Below, piece by piece: positions 23,737 to 31,259 of a stretch of 64,000 nucleotides of DNA (position 1 is the stretch's first letter; every line of letters begins with the position of its first letter). The notes under the pieces were generated by a model. That model searched no databases and was not told where the DNA came from. It saw only the letters and a list, made by a program, of their open reading frames with translations. Where the stretch lies: positions 62,001-126,000 of the forward strand of contig NZ_NMQT01000103.1 in NCBI RefSeq assembly GCF_002234405.1, in the 5' to 3' direction. The translations under genes and the position numbers were made by a program. Source of the stretch: Amycolatopsis thailandensis. GTDB lineage: Bacteria > Actinomycetota > Actinomycetes > Mycobacteriales > Pseudonocardiaceae.

Positions 23737-24113
23737 GGCCCGCCCGCCACGCAGTCGTAGACCTGTTCGTTGCGGTGGTGGCAGCCGGCGCCCGTGACGA
23801 GCCAGCCGGTGGAGGACTCGTGCAGGAAAAGGGTGTCGCCGGTGGTTTTCACCTGCGCCTCTGAGCTCCAGACCGAAACCGTCTCGGGCGCTCCATCCGG
23901 GATCTTCGCGGCCGCCAGGCCACGTTCACAGCTTTCCGGCGCCCAGGTCTCCTGTGCCCGGGGCGCCAGCAGGGCACACGCCGCGCGGTGATCACCCGAT
24001 GCCACGGCGCCGAGGAACCGCCCGGCGGCCTCTTTGACCGGTTCTTGGCCGCTCGCTCCAGTACAACCGGCGAGCAGCAGACAAGCACCGAACGCCAGGG
24101 TTTTGACGATCAC
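23733..24113 (-). CDS. small secreted lipoprotein
   Basis: 126 residues from GTG 24113: MIVKTLAFGACLLLAGC gives a signal peptide with lipobox LLAGC, followed by CTGASGQEP. The mature part (about 110 residues) has three further Cys (CALLAP, SCERGL, GCHH, VYDC counted by eye as four) and an FLGAVASGDHRAAC segment like nuclear-transport-factor-2/lumazine-type small lipoproteins in actinobacteria. An ATG six codons upstream exists, but it overlaps the predicted -10 GGGTAT, so the GTG (leaderless) start is preferred. First gene of the three-gene membrane operon. Confidence 0.65.
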   Translation of the reverse strand: MIVKTLAFGACLLLAGCTGASGQEPVKEAAGRFLGAVASGDHRAACALLAPRAQETWAPESCERGLAAAKIPDGAPETVSVWSSEAQVKTTGDTLFLHESSTGWLVTGAGCHHRNEQVYDCVAGGP

Positions 24114-24122
24114 GAAGGTCGA

Positions 24123-24148
24123 ATACCCCACCGTCCGGTCGCTTACAC
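24123..24148 (-). promoter_or_regulatory. SigB/SigF-type promoter of the lipoprotein operon
   Basis: Minus strand GTGT, 16-base spacer, GGGTAT. The expected transcription start coincides within a few bases with GTG 24113, predicting a leaderless message. Confidence 0.5.
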
Positions 24149-24159
24149 CTCGCGGTCGA

Positions 24160-24771
24160 TCATGACACGGGGTACTGACGCTCCCTCAACAGATTCGCCA
24201 GGTGGACGGCGTTGGCCGCCAACGTCGAGTTGGTCGACTCGACAGCTTCCGGTGTTTCGTCGAGGTCGTTGTAATCGCCGCCCTTCATCGCTTCGCCGTT
24301 CCAATAGGTCCCGCCCTGCGCGGGCACCGTGAAGCCGGTGTCGTTGAGGGCCTGGAACAGGTCGGCGGTGATCTTGTGCGCGCCGTCTTCGTTGCCGACG
24401 ACGGCGGTGACACCGACCTTGCCGAACATCGCGGGCCTGCCTTCAGCGTCCGTTTCGGACAGTTCGGCGTCGAGCCGTTCCAGGACGCGCTGGGCCACAC
24501 TGGACATGTGGCCGACCCAGGTCGGCGTCGAGATCAGCAGGATGTCGGCGGCTTGGATCTTGCGGCGGATCCCGGGCCAGGCGTCGCCATCGCCCATATC
24601 CGCTTCCACACCCGGCTTGACGTCGTGGTCGACCACGCGCACGAGTTCGCCGGTGGCGCCGTGTTCGGCCAGTTTGTCGAGCAGCTGTTGGGCGATCAGC
24701 GCGCTGCTGGACGGCGCGGGTGACGGTTTCAGCGAGCAAACCAGTGCGAGGGCCTTCAAGGGCTGGGTCAT
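24160..24771 (-). CDS. flavodoxin-family NAD(P)H-dependent FMN oxidoreductase
   Basis: 203 residues. The flavodoxin-like FMN site is seen as ALVCSLKPSPAPSSSALI (phosphate loop, residues 9-26), STPTWVGHMSS near 80 (second FMN loop) and VVGNEDGAHKI near 124. The ending with GGTYWNGEAMKGGDYNDLD is shared by the NAD(P)H-dependent oxidoreductase/iron-sulfur flavoprotein-like group in actinobacteria. It probably reduces quinones or xenobiotics. ATG with AGGAGG upstream; its SigB-type promoter is inside the 3' end of the ligase gene. Confidence 0.8.
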   Translation of the reverse strand: MTQPLKALALVCSLKPSPAPSSSALIAQQLLDKLAEHGATGELVRVVDHDVKPGVEADMGDGDAWPGIRRKIQAADILLISTPTWVGHMSSVAQRVLERLDAELSETDAEGRPAMFGKVGVTAVVGNEDGAHKITADLFQALNDTGFTVPAQGGTYWNGEAMKGGDYNDLDETPEAVESTNSTLAANAVHLANLLRERQYPVS

Positions 24772-24797
24772 CGTGTCCTCCTGTCCATGCCCGCGGG

Positions 24798-24823
24798 CTA
24801 CCCGGCCGGTGATCGCCGGAAAC
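24798..24823 (-). promoter_or_regulatory. SigB/SigF-type promoter of the flavodoxin gene
   Basis: Minus strand GTTT, exactly 16 bases, GGGTAG, located in the last codons of the upstream carboxylate-amine ligase gene. Confidence 0.45.
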
Positions 24824-25901
24824 CCGGTCGCCCGGCCAGCAGATCCACGACGTCCTCCGCGCGTCGCCGCTTCTCGAAACGTGCCCGTTGTCGGTCGGCG
24901 CCGCTGCCTTCGGCGACCAACCGGGCGTAGCCGTCACGGACGAAGTCGAGGTCACCGATCTCTTCGAGGGCACCGGCGGCGAAGGTGACGACGTCGTCGA
25001 GCACGTCGCTCGCCGGTGCGAGGTCACCGGTCCGGAAATGCGGGCAGCGGCCGGAAACGCCCTCCCTCGACGCGCGCCAGATCTGCGCTCGCAAGACCTC
25101 GTTGGACAGGTCCGCGGGGCGACCCTCCGAGGCGAGGATCGTGCCGACCAGCCCGCGGATCAGCACCCCGAGCAGAACCGCCTCGCCGGGGGTGGCCGCG
25201 ACGTCGGCGAACCGGAATTCCACGGTCGGCTGCTTCTCGGAAAGCCTTACGTCCCAATAGACCATTGCGCGATCGAGGATGGCGCCCGCGCGGAGCCAGG
25301 CGTCGACGATGCCGTCGTAGTGGTCCAGCGAGGCGAACAGCGGCGGCGAACCTGCCGAAGGCCAGCGGTTCCACTGCTGGTAGCGCCAGCTCGCGTACCC
25401 GGTGTCGTATCCGTCGCAGATCGCGGAATTGGCGGTCACGGTCAGCAGTGCGGGCAGGAAGGGCCGGATGTGGTTGATCACCCGGATCCCGGTCTCCCGG
25501 TCGGGGATGGCGATGTGGACATGGCAGCCGCAGGTGTGCGACGTCCGCGCGGTCGCCCCGAAATGCTCGGCCATCCGCTCGTAGCGCGGATTCGGCGTGA
25601 TGGCGGGCAACGCCGTCTCCGACAGCGGCGCACAGCCGCTGGGGAGCAGCCGGCAGTCCCGGCGGGCGGCGCTCCGGGCCAGTTCCGCCCGCAGCGTCGT
25701 CAGCTGATGCTCGGCTTCGTCGTGGGTCGTGCAGATACCGGTCGCCGATTCGGCCTGGGAACGCGTGAGCTCCTGCTGGAGTTCGCCTTCCTCTTCGTCC
25801 GCGGCGTCCACGACGGCGTCACCGGTCTGGGAAAGCCGGCCGTCCCGGTCCACCACGAAAAACTCTTCCTCGATCCCGAAGGTGAGTACGTCGTCGTTCA
25901 C
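24798..25901 (-). CDS. ybdK: carboxylate-amine ligase, YbdK / glutamate-cysteine ligase type 2 family
   Basis: 367 residues from GTG 25901 (MNDDVLTFGIEEEFFVVD), which fits the usual family start; an ATG 10 codons upstream lies before the promoter. Family marks are GIEEEFFVV, ELTRSQAESATGIC near 45, CGCHVHIAIPDRETGIRV near 125, RYQQWNRWP near 180, and VEFRFADVAATP near 235. YbdK proteins have weak glutamate-cysteine ligase activity; the physiological role is uncertain. The gene is divergent from the 25973 gene and each has its own SigB-type promoter in a 71-base gap. Confidence 0.85.
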   Translation of the reverse strand: MNDDVLTFGIEEEFFVVDRDGRLSQTGDAVVDAADEEEGELQQELTRSQAESATGICTTHDEAEHQLTTLRAELARSAARRDCRLLPSGCAPLSETALPAITPNPRYERMAEHFGATARTSHTCGCHVHIAIPDRETGIRVINHIRPFLPALLTVTANSAICDGYDTGYASWRYQQWNRWPSAGSPPLFASLDHYDGIVDAWLRAGAILDRAMVYWDVRLSEKQPTVEFRFADVAATPGEAVLLGVLIRGLVGTILASEGRPADLSNEVLRAQIWRASREGVSGRCPHFRTGDLAPASDVLDDVVTFAAGALEEIGDLDFVRDGYARLVAEGSGADRQRARFEKRRRAEDVVDLLAGRPGFRRSPAG

Positions 25902-25909
25902 AACCGCTG

Positions 25910-25935
25910 ATACCCCTGCCTTTTCCGGCACAAAC
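25910..25935 (-). promoter_or_regulatory. SigB/SigF-type promoter of ybdK (perfect consensus)
   Basis: Minus strand GTTT, 16 bases, GGGTAT. The start of transcription falls at about 25903-25901, on the GTG start codon. Confidence 0.6.
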
Positions 25936-25938
25936 TTG

Positions 25939-25964
25939 GTTTTCGCAGGTCGCCGAGGGGGTAC
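25939..25964 (+). promoter_or_regulatory. SigB/SigF-type promoter of the 25973 gene
   Basis: GTTT, 16 bases, GGGTAC; the predicted start lies at about 25971, two bases before the ATG at 25973. The AAAC of the divergent promoter ends 4 bases away, so the two -35 regions are back to back. Confidence 0.6.
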
Positions 25965-25972
25965 TTCAGGGC

Positions 25973-26332
25973 ATGAGAACCCACTCCGAGGAGCCGCCGT
26001 ACCTGCTGGCCGCGCAGGCCGGGTCGGTCGTGCGTCACCTGTACAGCCGCCTGAGGGCAGGTGAACCTGCCTCGCCCGCCGACCTGCGCCGGACCATCGG
26101 TGCGTTGCAGCAGCTCGCCGACGACCTCGCCCACCTGCTGCCGGGTCTGCAAGGTCAGCTCGAAGAGAACCTGCTGGCGGGCCGGGTCGGCGCGGGGGAT
26201 ACGCCGGGGGAGACCTGGGACAAGGTCGCCGATATCGGCCACGCGCTCGCCCAAGCCCACGCGAGCAGCCTGGTGATGGCCACCGAACTGCGCGCTTCGC
26301 AGCGGGTCCTCGGAGAACTCGCCTCTTCCTGA
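25973..26332 (+). CDS. small helical protein of unknown function
   Basis: 119 residues, no signal peptide, mostly amphipathic helix (VVRHLYSRLRAGEPASPADLRR, then a QQLADDLAHLLPGLQGQLEE stretch, then HALAQAHASSLVMATELRAS). Possibly a coiled-coil or four-helix bundle. I do not recognise the family. It shares the divergent stress-promoter region with ybdK and has a leaderless ATG, so it is expected to be a general-stress protein. It converges on the universal stress protein gene with a 10-base gap. Confidence 0.6.
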   Translation: MRTHSEEPPYLLAAQAGSVVRHLYSRLRAGEPASPADLRRTIGALQQLADDLAHLLPGLQGQLEENLLAGRVGAGDTPGETWDKVADIGHALAQAHASSLVMATELRASQRVLGELASS

Positions 26333-26342
26333 CCCGCCGGTC

Positions 26343-27206
26343 TCAGCCGACCGGCTGAGCGCGGACCACCGCCACCGGGCAGTGCGCGTGGTGCAGCGCG
26401 TCGTCGCTGATCGACCCCAGCAGCAACCGCCGGAGATCACCGTGATCGCTCCGGCCCAGCACCAGCAGCGCCGCCTCACTGGACTGCACGGTCAAGGCCT
26501 GCGCGGCGGGGCCGATGCCGTGCACCATCTCCACGGCGACGTCCGGATAGCGCTCCTGCCACGGCTTGAGCTGCCGGGCGACGAGCTCGTCGGCGACTTC
26601 CTGGGGGAGCCCGGGTGCCGGGTCCAGGACCGGTCCACCGAGCAGAGGCTCGCTCGCGGGACCCCAGATCGGCATCCGGGCGACATGGACCGCGTGCACG
26701 GTGAGCCCGTGCCGCGCCGCGAAGTCGAACGCGAAACCGGCCGCCTGGGCACTCTGCTCCGAGCCGTCGGTCCCGAGGATCACCGGCCCGTCCGGGGGCG
26801 GCTCTTCCCCGCGTACGACCACGACAGGGCGGCCGGCGGTCTTGGTCACGCCGGATTCCGTCGAGCCCAGGACAGCCCTGGCGAATATCCCGGTGTGGGA
26901 TTCACCCAGCACGATCATCGTCGCGTCCGTCTCCTCGGCGACAGCGGTCAGGACCTGCTCCGGAGCATCGTCGCGGACCACCGTGCGGACGTCGAGACCG
27001 GGATCGGAGCGTCCCAGCGCGTCCACCGTCGAAGCGAGCTGCCGCTGGGCAGACTCCGCTTCGGCAGCGCCACCGGCATGCGCGAGCACCAAGCCGAGGC
27101 CGCGCGCTTTCGCTTCGGCGGCCGCCCAGCGGACGGCGCGGCCTGCCTCGGGCGACCCGTCGAAACCGGTCACGACCGGCCCGGGGCGAGTTCGGTCAGC
27201 GGACAT
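26343..27206 (-). CDS. universal stress protein, two UspA domains
   Basis: 287 residues: domain 1 at about 9-135 (VVTGFDGSPEAGRAVRWAA; ATMIVLGESHTGIFARAVLGS with the ATP-binding GxSxxG-like loop altered to GESHTG) and domain 2 at about 141-285 (VILGTDGSEQSAQAAGFA; ALLVLGRSDHGDLRRLLLGS). Tandem UspA proteins bind ATP and support survival under starvation, hypoxia or oxidative stress. Ribosome site GGAGGTG precedes the ATG. A GCTT-N16-GGGTAT promoter is present upstream. Confidence 0.88.
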   Translation of the reverse strand: MSADRTRPGPVVTGFDGSPEAGRAVRWAAAEAKARGLGLVLAHAGGAAEAESAQRQLASTVDALGRSDPGLDVRTVVRDDAPEQVLTAVAEETDATMIVLGESHTGIFARAVLGSTESGVTKTAGRPVVVVRGEEPPPDGPVILGTDGSEQSAQAAGFAFDFAARHGLTVHAVHVARMPIWGPASEPLLGGPVLDPAPGLPQEVADELVARQLKPWQERYPDVAVEMVHGIGPAAQALTVQSSEAALLVLGRSDHGDLRRLLLGSISDDALHHAHCPVAVVRAQPVG

Positions 27207-27232
27207 GGGGCATCACCTCCGACTCGCCGGTG

Positions 27233-27258
27233 ATACCCGCTTTCGGCGGTGTTCAAGC
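27233..27258 (-). promoter_or_regulatory. SigB/SigF-type promoter of the universal stress protein gene
   Basis: Minus strand GCTT, 16 bases, GGGTAT; leader of about 20 bases. Confidence 0.45.
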
Positions 27259-27266
27259 GTCCGCTT

Positions 27267-27293
27267 GTTTCGCCGGACCCCGCGCCGGGGTAC
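27267..27293 (+). promoter_or_regulatory. SigB/SigF-type promoter of the STAS gene
   Basis: GTTT, 17 bases, GGGTAC; predicted transcription start at about 27300, next to ATG 27302 (leaderless). Confidence 0.5.
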
Positions 27294-27301
27294 TTCCACC
27301 T

Positions 27302-27700
27302 ATGACTTCCCTGTCGACGCCCCGCGCGCTTGACAAGAAGCGCGCCGTCATAATGCCCCCGGAATCACGGGCGTTGGAAGAACGGCGGGGACGTCTGCGA
27401 CTGCGCGTGAGCAGGCCGGCCAAGGGTACCGCCGTCATCACGGCGAACGGCGAGGTCGACCTCGGTACCGCGTCCCGGTTCTGGGACATGCTGAACCAGC
27501 GGCTCCACGGTCACGGCGCCACGTTGATCGTCAACCTGTCCGATCTCGATTTCTTCGGCGTGACGGGCATCCGGGTGCTCGAACGGGCTCAGCTGCTCGC
27601 CGACGACACAGGCACGCTTCTGTTCGTCTTCCCCGGTGAGTGCCGTTCCGCCCGGCGGATGCTCGACCTCTACGACGGCGAAGGTCTTCACTCGTTGTGA
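27302..27700 (+). CDS. STAS-domain protein (anti-sigma factor antagonist-like)
   Basis: 132 residues with a STAS domain at about 35-130: TAVITANGEVDLGTASRFWD, then LIVNLSDLDFFGVTGIRVLE. In SpoIIAA/RsbV proteins the phosphorylated residue is a Ser/Thr in the D-S-x-G segment; here that position reads FFGVTGI, so only the Thr could be modified. It may antagonise an anti-sigma factor in the SigB-like circuit whose promoters surround it. The ATG at 27302 is chosen because it coincides with the predicted transcription start. Confidence 0.75.
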   Translation: MTSLSTPRALDKKRAVIMPPESRALEERRGRLRLRVSRPAKGTAVITANGEVDLGTASRFWDMLNQRLHGHGATLIVNLSDLDFFGVTGIRVLERAQLLADDTGTLLFVFPGECRSARRMLDLYDGEGLHSL

Positions 27701-27716
27701 GCGCCTTGGTGACGAG

Positions 27717-28952
27717 TCACAACCGGCGGCGGGCCGAGAGCGCCGCGTTCAGCAGCGCGATGTGTTCGAGCCGAGTGGGGTCCAATCCGGTGAGATCGGC
27801 GATCCGGCGCAGCCGGTAGTCGACGGTGTTGGGATGGACGTGCAGGTCGGCGGCGGTCTGCCGTCGTCCGCCGCGCCGCAGGAAGGTCTCCAGAGTCTGG
27901 AGGAGTTCCTCGTTGCCTTCCAGCGGTGCCAGCCGGGTGGCCAGCCGGTCCAGGGCCGGGCCGGGGCGCGAAAGCTGGTATTCGAGCAGGACGTCGTCGA
28001 GCCGGTACAGGCCCGGCGGCCGCCCTGATCCGGTGGCGACCGCTAGCACGTCCTGCGCGAGCTTCGCCGCGGCGGGCACGCCGGACGGTTCGGCCGCGGC
28101 GGTCCCGGCGATGACTTCCGCGCCCGCGGTACGCGCGACGTCGGCGAGGACCCGCTCCAAGCGAGTCCAGTCGCGTGTGGACAGTTCGTCGGCCGCGGTT
28201 TCGTACGGCAGCAAGGCGATGCCACCCTCGGGGGTGAGCGAGGTCAGGACCGTGCCCCGGATCTGCCGTTCCAGTTCGACCCGCAGCCGCCGGAGTTTCC
28301 GGCGTCCGGCGATCAGCGGGTCGACCCCGTTGGCCTCCTCGTCCGGGTGCGCCCCGACAGACGCCGCGAGGACGATGTAGCACGGCGGCAGGCGCAGGCC
28401 CGCCTGTCCCGCCGCGACGTCCGCCGGATCGCCGTCGAGGAGGGCGGAAAGCACCGTGTGCCGCGCCGAACGTTCGTCGTCGAACATCGTCTGGCGCTCG
28501 TCGAGGTAACCCGCGCCGACCGCGGGCGTGACCACTTCGAGGTAACGCAGGGTCAGCGCGTTGACGGCCAGGACGTCGGCGACCTCGTCCGGACGCGCGT
28601 CCGGGGTCACCGACGCCCAGACCACCTGGATCCCGATGTGATAAGCGGTCAGCACGATGTCGATGGGGATGCCCTCTTCGGCGCGCCGGGCGGCCGATTC
28701 GCGGAGGAAGTCGAGTTCCTCCCGTGTGGGCGTGTCCCCGGTGCGCAGGGTGTCGATGAACGACCGCAGATTCTGCTCGATCACGTGCGTGATGTCGCCG
28801 CTGAGCTCCTCGGCGGGCAGCAGACCGTACTCCGGGATCCGGGAGACGATCTCGGACAGGACCGTCTTCGTGAGCGACGGCAGGACTTCGGTCAGCCGTT
28901 CCGCCAGTGGGCGTCCGCCGATGCGGAACCCCGGATCCTTGTCACCCGTCAC
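27717..28952 (-). CDS. PucR/CdaR-type helix-turn-helix regulator
   Basis: 411 residues. The N-terminal helical region (residues 10-165, with VLPSLTKTVLSEIVSRIPEY) and a central GGDEF-like degenerate domain lead to the C-terminal PucR HTH: LLQTLETFLRRGGRRQTAADL near 350, then HPNTVDYRLRRIADLTGLD near 375. Actinobacterial members control varied catabolic or secondary-metabolite genes; target unknown. It is convergent with the STAS gene at 27302 and co-directional with, and just upstream in map terms from, a second STAS gene. Confidence 0.82.
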   Translation of the reverse strand: MTGDKDPGFRIGGRPLAERLTEVLPSLTKTVLSEIVSRIPEYGLLPAEELSGDITHVIEQNLRSFIDTLRTGDTPTREELDFLRESAARRAEEGIPIDIVLTAYHIGIQVVWASVTPDARPDEVADVLAVNALTLRYLEVVTPAVGAGYLDERQTMFDDERSARHTVLSALLDGDPADVAAGQAGLRLPPCYIVLAASVGAHPDEEANGVDPLIAGRRKLRRLRVELERQIRGTVLTSLTPEGGIALLPYETAADELSTRDWTRLERVLADVARTAGAEVIAGTAAAEPSGVPAAAKLAQDVLAVATGSGRPPGLYRLDDVLLEYQLSRPGPALDRLATRLAPLEGNEELLQTLETFLRRGGRRQTAADLHVHPNTVDYRLRRIADLTGLDPTRLEHIALLNAALSARRRL

Positions 28953-28974
28953 AACCGCCCATCATGACAGCTGG

Positions 28975-29376
28975 TTAGCGAGTGAGCGCGTCCCGTGCCG
29001 AATCGAGGGTCGGGTGCACGGTGAAAACGGCGTCGAGGCCGAGCAGCGACATCGGGCGCAGCAAGGCTCGCTCCTGGGTGACCAGGATGAACGGGACGCC
29101 GGCGGTCTCGGCCTTCCCGCGGATCTGGACAAGCGCGGTGAAGCCGGACGAATCGCAGAACGTGACCGCGGACAGGTCCGCGATCAACGCCGCGGGAGTG
29201 AACTGGAGCTCCTCTTCCAGGGCCTTTCGCAGGCTGTCCGAGACGGCGAGATCGATCTCACCGGACACGGTGACGACGGTGTCGGCGCTGGACGTCGTGA
29301 CGGAGATGGCGAGCGAGGAGACGAACCTCCGCGCCTGACGTGGCGGATCGGAAGCGGGAGCGCGGTAGTCGGTCAA
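28975..29376 (-). CDS. STAS-domain protein (second copy)
   Basis: 133 residues from a TTG start at 29376, chosen because AAGGAG lies 5 bases upstream. The STAS fold is clear: DTVVTVSGEIDLAVSDSLRK near 33, ALIADLSAVTFCDSSGFTAL near 65-84 with the classical D-S-S-G phosphorylation motif (Ser78-79), and a closing ALLRPMSLLGLDAVF. This copy keeps the phosphorylatable serine that the 27302 copy lacks. It most likely acts as an anti-anti-sigma factor of the stress pathway. Confidence 0.78.
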   Translation of the reverse strand: MTDYRAPASDPPRQARRFVSSLAISVTTSSADTVVTVSGEIDLAVSDSLRKALEEELQFTPAALIADLSAVTFCDSSGFTALVQIRGKAETAGVPFILVTQERALLRPMSLLGLDAVFTVHPTLDSARDALTR

Positions 29377-29399
29377 GTTGACTCCTTGCCGGTACTGGG

Positions 29400-30003
29400 G
29401 ACCGGCTGCTGCCCGGTGGACATGCCGGACCCATGAGAGGGGATCCGGCGGCTGGTGTCTGAACCGCGACGGGGTCAACCGTAGCAGCCTCGCGGCCCGT
29501 CCTGCCGGTTGAGCGATGTCCGGTCGGTCACCGGCCGGCGTCTTCGATACCGGCACGTGCACCGGTGGATCATCAGGTCGTTCGCGCCCTGGCCTCGCCG
29601 ACCATGACCTGGTCGAGGTCGGGGTCGGTCCCATGATCGCGACGTTGCTGCGATTGCCGTCACGGACGTAGGGCGCGTGCGCCTGCCAGAGGTCTCGAAG
29701 AGCGTCGTCGTGCTGGCCTCGATAGTGCTCGGCCCAGCCGCTGTGCGCCAGCGTCGTGGTTTCACCGTGACCGTCACCGATACGGCGGAACAGCGCGAGT
29801 GCTTCGCCGTAGTAAGCGGAAGCTTCGTCCAGGTCGCCGCGATCGACGTGCGCGACCCCCAGGTTCGCCGTGGTGGTGGCGAGCGCCCAGGTGTCACCGA
29901 TCGCCTTGCTGTAGTGGGTGCGTGCGGCGAGCTCGGTGAGTGAAAGGCCTGCCGCTTTGCGGCGTCGTCTCAGTTCGGCTCCGAATGTGGCTCTCTCGGT
30001 CAT
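29400..30003 (-). pseudogene. HTH-TPR regulator with large internal deletion and frameshift
   Basis: From ATG 30003 the minus strand encodes MTERATFGAELRRRRKAAG and LSLTELAARTHYSK, an XRE-type HTH, which runs directly into AIGDTWALATTTANLGVAHVDRGDLDEASAYYGEALALFRRIGD-like TPR sequence (quoted only in part: LGVAHVDRGDLDEASAYYG). Normally an NB-ARC ATPase of about 300 residues separates these parts. After about residue 120 (near 29640) the TPR similarity stops and the frame runs on as low-quality sequence, indicating a further frameshift. No intact product is expected. Confidence 0.65.
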
Positions 30004-30092
30004 CGGCACCCATCCTCGTCGGAGGATCAGTATCGGCTGACCACGGAGCGGCTCGTAGGCTGAACGCCACACGCGGTGGACGGGAGGCCGAG

Positions 30093-30761
30093 GTGACCGG
30101 GACGACGACGGCCGAAGTGATGGCCGAGCTGGCCGCGCTCGAAGACCCGCGCGCACGCCAGGTGAACGAGAAGCACGGTGACGACCACGGGGTGAACCTC
30201 GGCAAGCTGCGCGCGCTCGCGAAACGGCTCAAAACCCAGCAGGGACTCGCGCTGGAGCTCTGGGAAACGGACGACACCGCGGCGAAACTGCTCGCGCTCT
30301 TGATCTGTCGTCCGAAGGCGTTCGAGCGTGCCGAGCTGGACCGCATGGTGCGCGAGGCGCGTACCCCGAAGGTGCACGACTGGCTCGTGAACTACGTGGT
30401 CAAGAAGAGCCCGCACGCCGAAGAGCTGCGCCTCGCCTGGTCCGCCGATCCGGATCCCGTCGTCGCGAGCGCCGGCTGGGCGCTGGCCACCGAACGGGTG
30501 GCGAAGAAGCCCGCGGGCCTGGACCTCACGCGGCTGCTCGACGTCATCGAGGCGGAGATGAAGACCGCGCCGGATCGCTTGCAGTGGGCGATGAACCATT
30601 GCCTGGCGCAGATCGGGATCGACCACGCCGAGCATCGCGCCCGTGCGATCGGCATCGGGGAACGCCTGGAGGTGCTCAAGGACTACCCGACGCCGCCGAA
30701 CTGCACGTCTCCGTTCGCGCCCGTCTGGATCACCGAGATGGTGCGGCGGCAGCACGCGTAG
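30093..30761 (+). CDS. DNA alkylation repair (AlkD-like HEAT) protein
   Basis: 222 residues from GTG 30093 with GGGAGG upstream. All-helical HEAT-like repeats; characteristic pieces are VMAELAALEDPRARQVNEKHG at the N-terminus, GVNLGKLRALAKRLK, DWLVNYVVKKSPHAEELRLAW and RLQWAMNHCLAQIG. The family (COG4912/DNA alkylation repair) includes AlkD, which removes bulky alkylated bases; this subgroup often is annotated as repair protein without test. Its last 32 bases overlap the end of the convergent SnoaL-like gene. Confidence 0.75.
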   Translation: MTGTTTAEVMAELAALEDPRARQVNEKHGDDHGVNLGKLRALAKRLKTQQGLALELWETDDTAAKLLALLICRPKAFERAELDRMVREARTPKVHDWLVNYVVKKSPHAEELRLAWSADPDPVVASAGWALATERVAKKPAGLDLTRLLDVIEAEMKTAPDRLQWAMNHCLAQIGIDHAEHRARAIGIGERLEVLKDYPTPPNCTSPFAPVWITEMVRRQHA

Positions 30762-31134
30762 CGTCCGCCTTGATGTCCTCGAACTGGGCACCCATCCGCG
30801 CCGCGAGCGCTTCCGCCGCCCGCAACGGGCGGACCATCACCTTGAAGTCGGTGATCTTGCCGTCGGCGTCGAAGGTCAGGAGGTCGCAGCCGTTGATCTC
30901 CAGCCCGTCCACCGTCGCTTCGAACTCGTACACGTGGTGAGCGCCGTCGTGGATCTCGCGCACGTAGCGGAAGTCCTCGAACACGCGCAGGACTCCGCGC
31001 AGGATCGCCGCGGTGATCGCCTTTCCCTGGTACGGCTTGAAAGCCACGGGGCTGGTGAAGATCACGTCGTCGGCGAGCATCGCCTCGATCGCGGCGGCGT
31101 CCTTCGCTTCGACTGCCTGACGGAACGTGGGCAT
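30730..31134 (-). CDS. SnoaL-like (NTF2-fold) protein
   Basis: 134 residues from ATG 31134 with GGAG 8 bases upstream. NTF2 fold features: FRQAVEAKDAAAIEAMLADDVIFTSP at the start, YEFEATVDGLEINGCDLLTF in the middle and DGKITDFKVMVRP at the end. Proteins of this group are small isomerase/hydratase-like or ligand-binding domains. It is divergent from a PadR regulator with a palindrome between them, so it is probably the regulator's target. Confidence 0.75.
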   Translation of the reverse strand: MPTFRQAVEAKDAAAIEAMLADDVIFTSPVAFKPYQGKAITAAILRGVLRVFEDFRYVREIHDGAHHVYEFEATVDGLEINGCDLLTFDADGKITDFKVMVRPLRAAEALAARMGAQFEDIKADATRAAAAPSR

Positions 31135-31149
31135 GAGCGATCTCCTCAT

Positions 31150-31165
31150 AGTCAACTTGTTGAGT
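31150..31165. promoter_or_regulatory. putative PadR operator
   Basis: AGTCAACTTGTTGAGT, two 7-base arms with one mismatch around TT; the TCAACTT core recurs at 31217-31223. It lies between the SnoaL-like gene start (31134) and the PadR gene (31260). Confidence 0.4.
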
Positions 31166-31259
31166 AGATGCCGCCGAGCTTAGGTGATCGCCGAGCAAGC
31201 TGTCCATCAAAGTGACTAATCAACTTTGCGACTAGTCCGGGTGGCGATACCATCTCGTC

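Noticed and set aside
29377..30156. One continuous 393-residue protein from 30156 to 28975
   Set aside because: It joins an HTH-TPR remnant, frameshifted sequence and a separate STAS gene that has its own ribosome site and TTG start.
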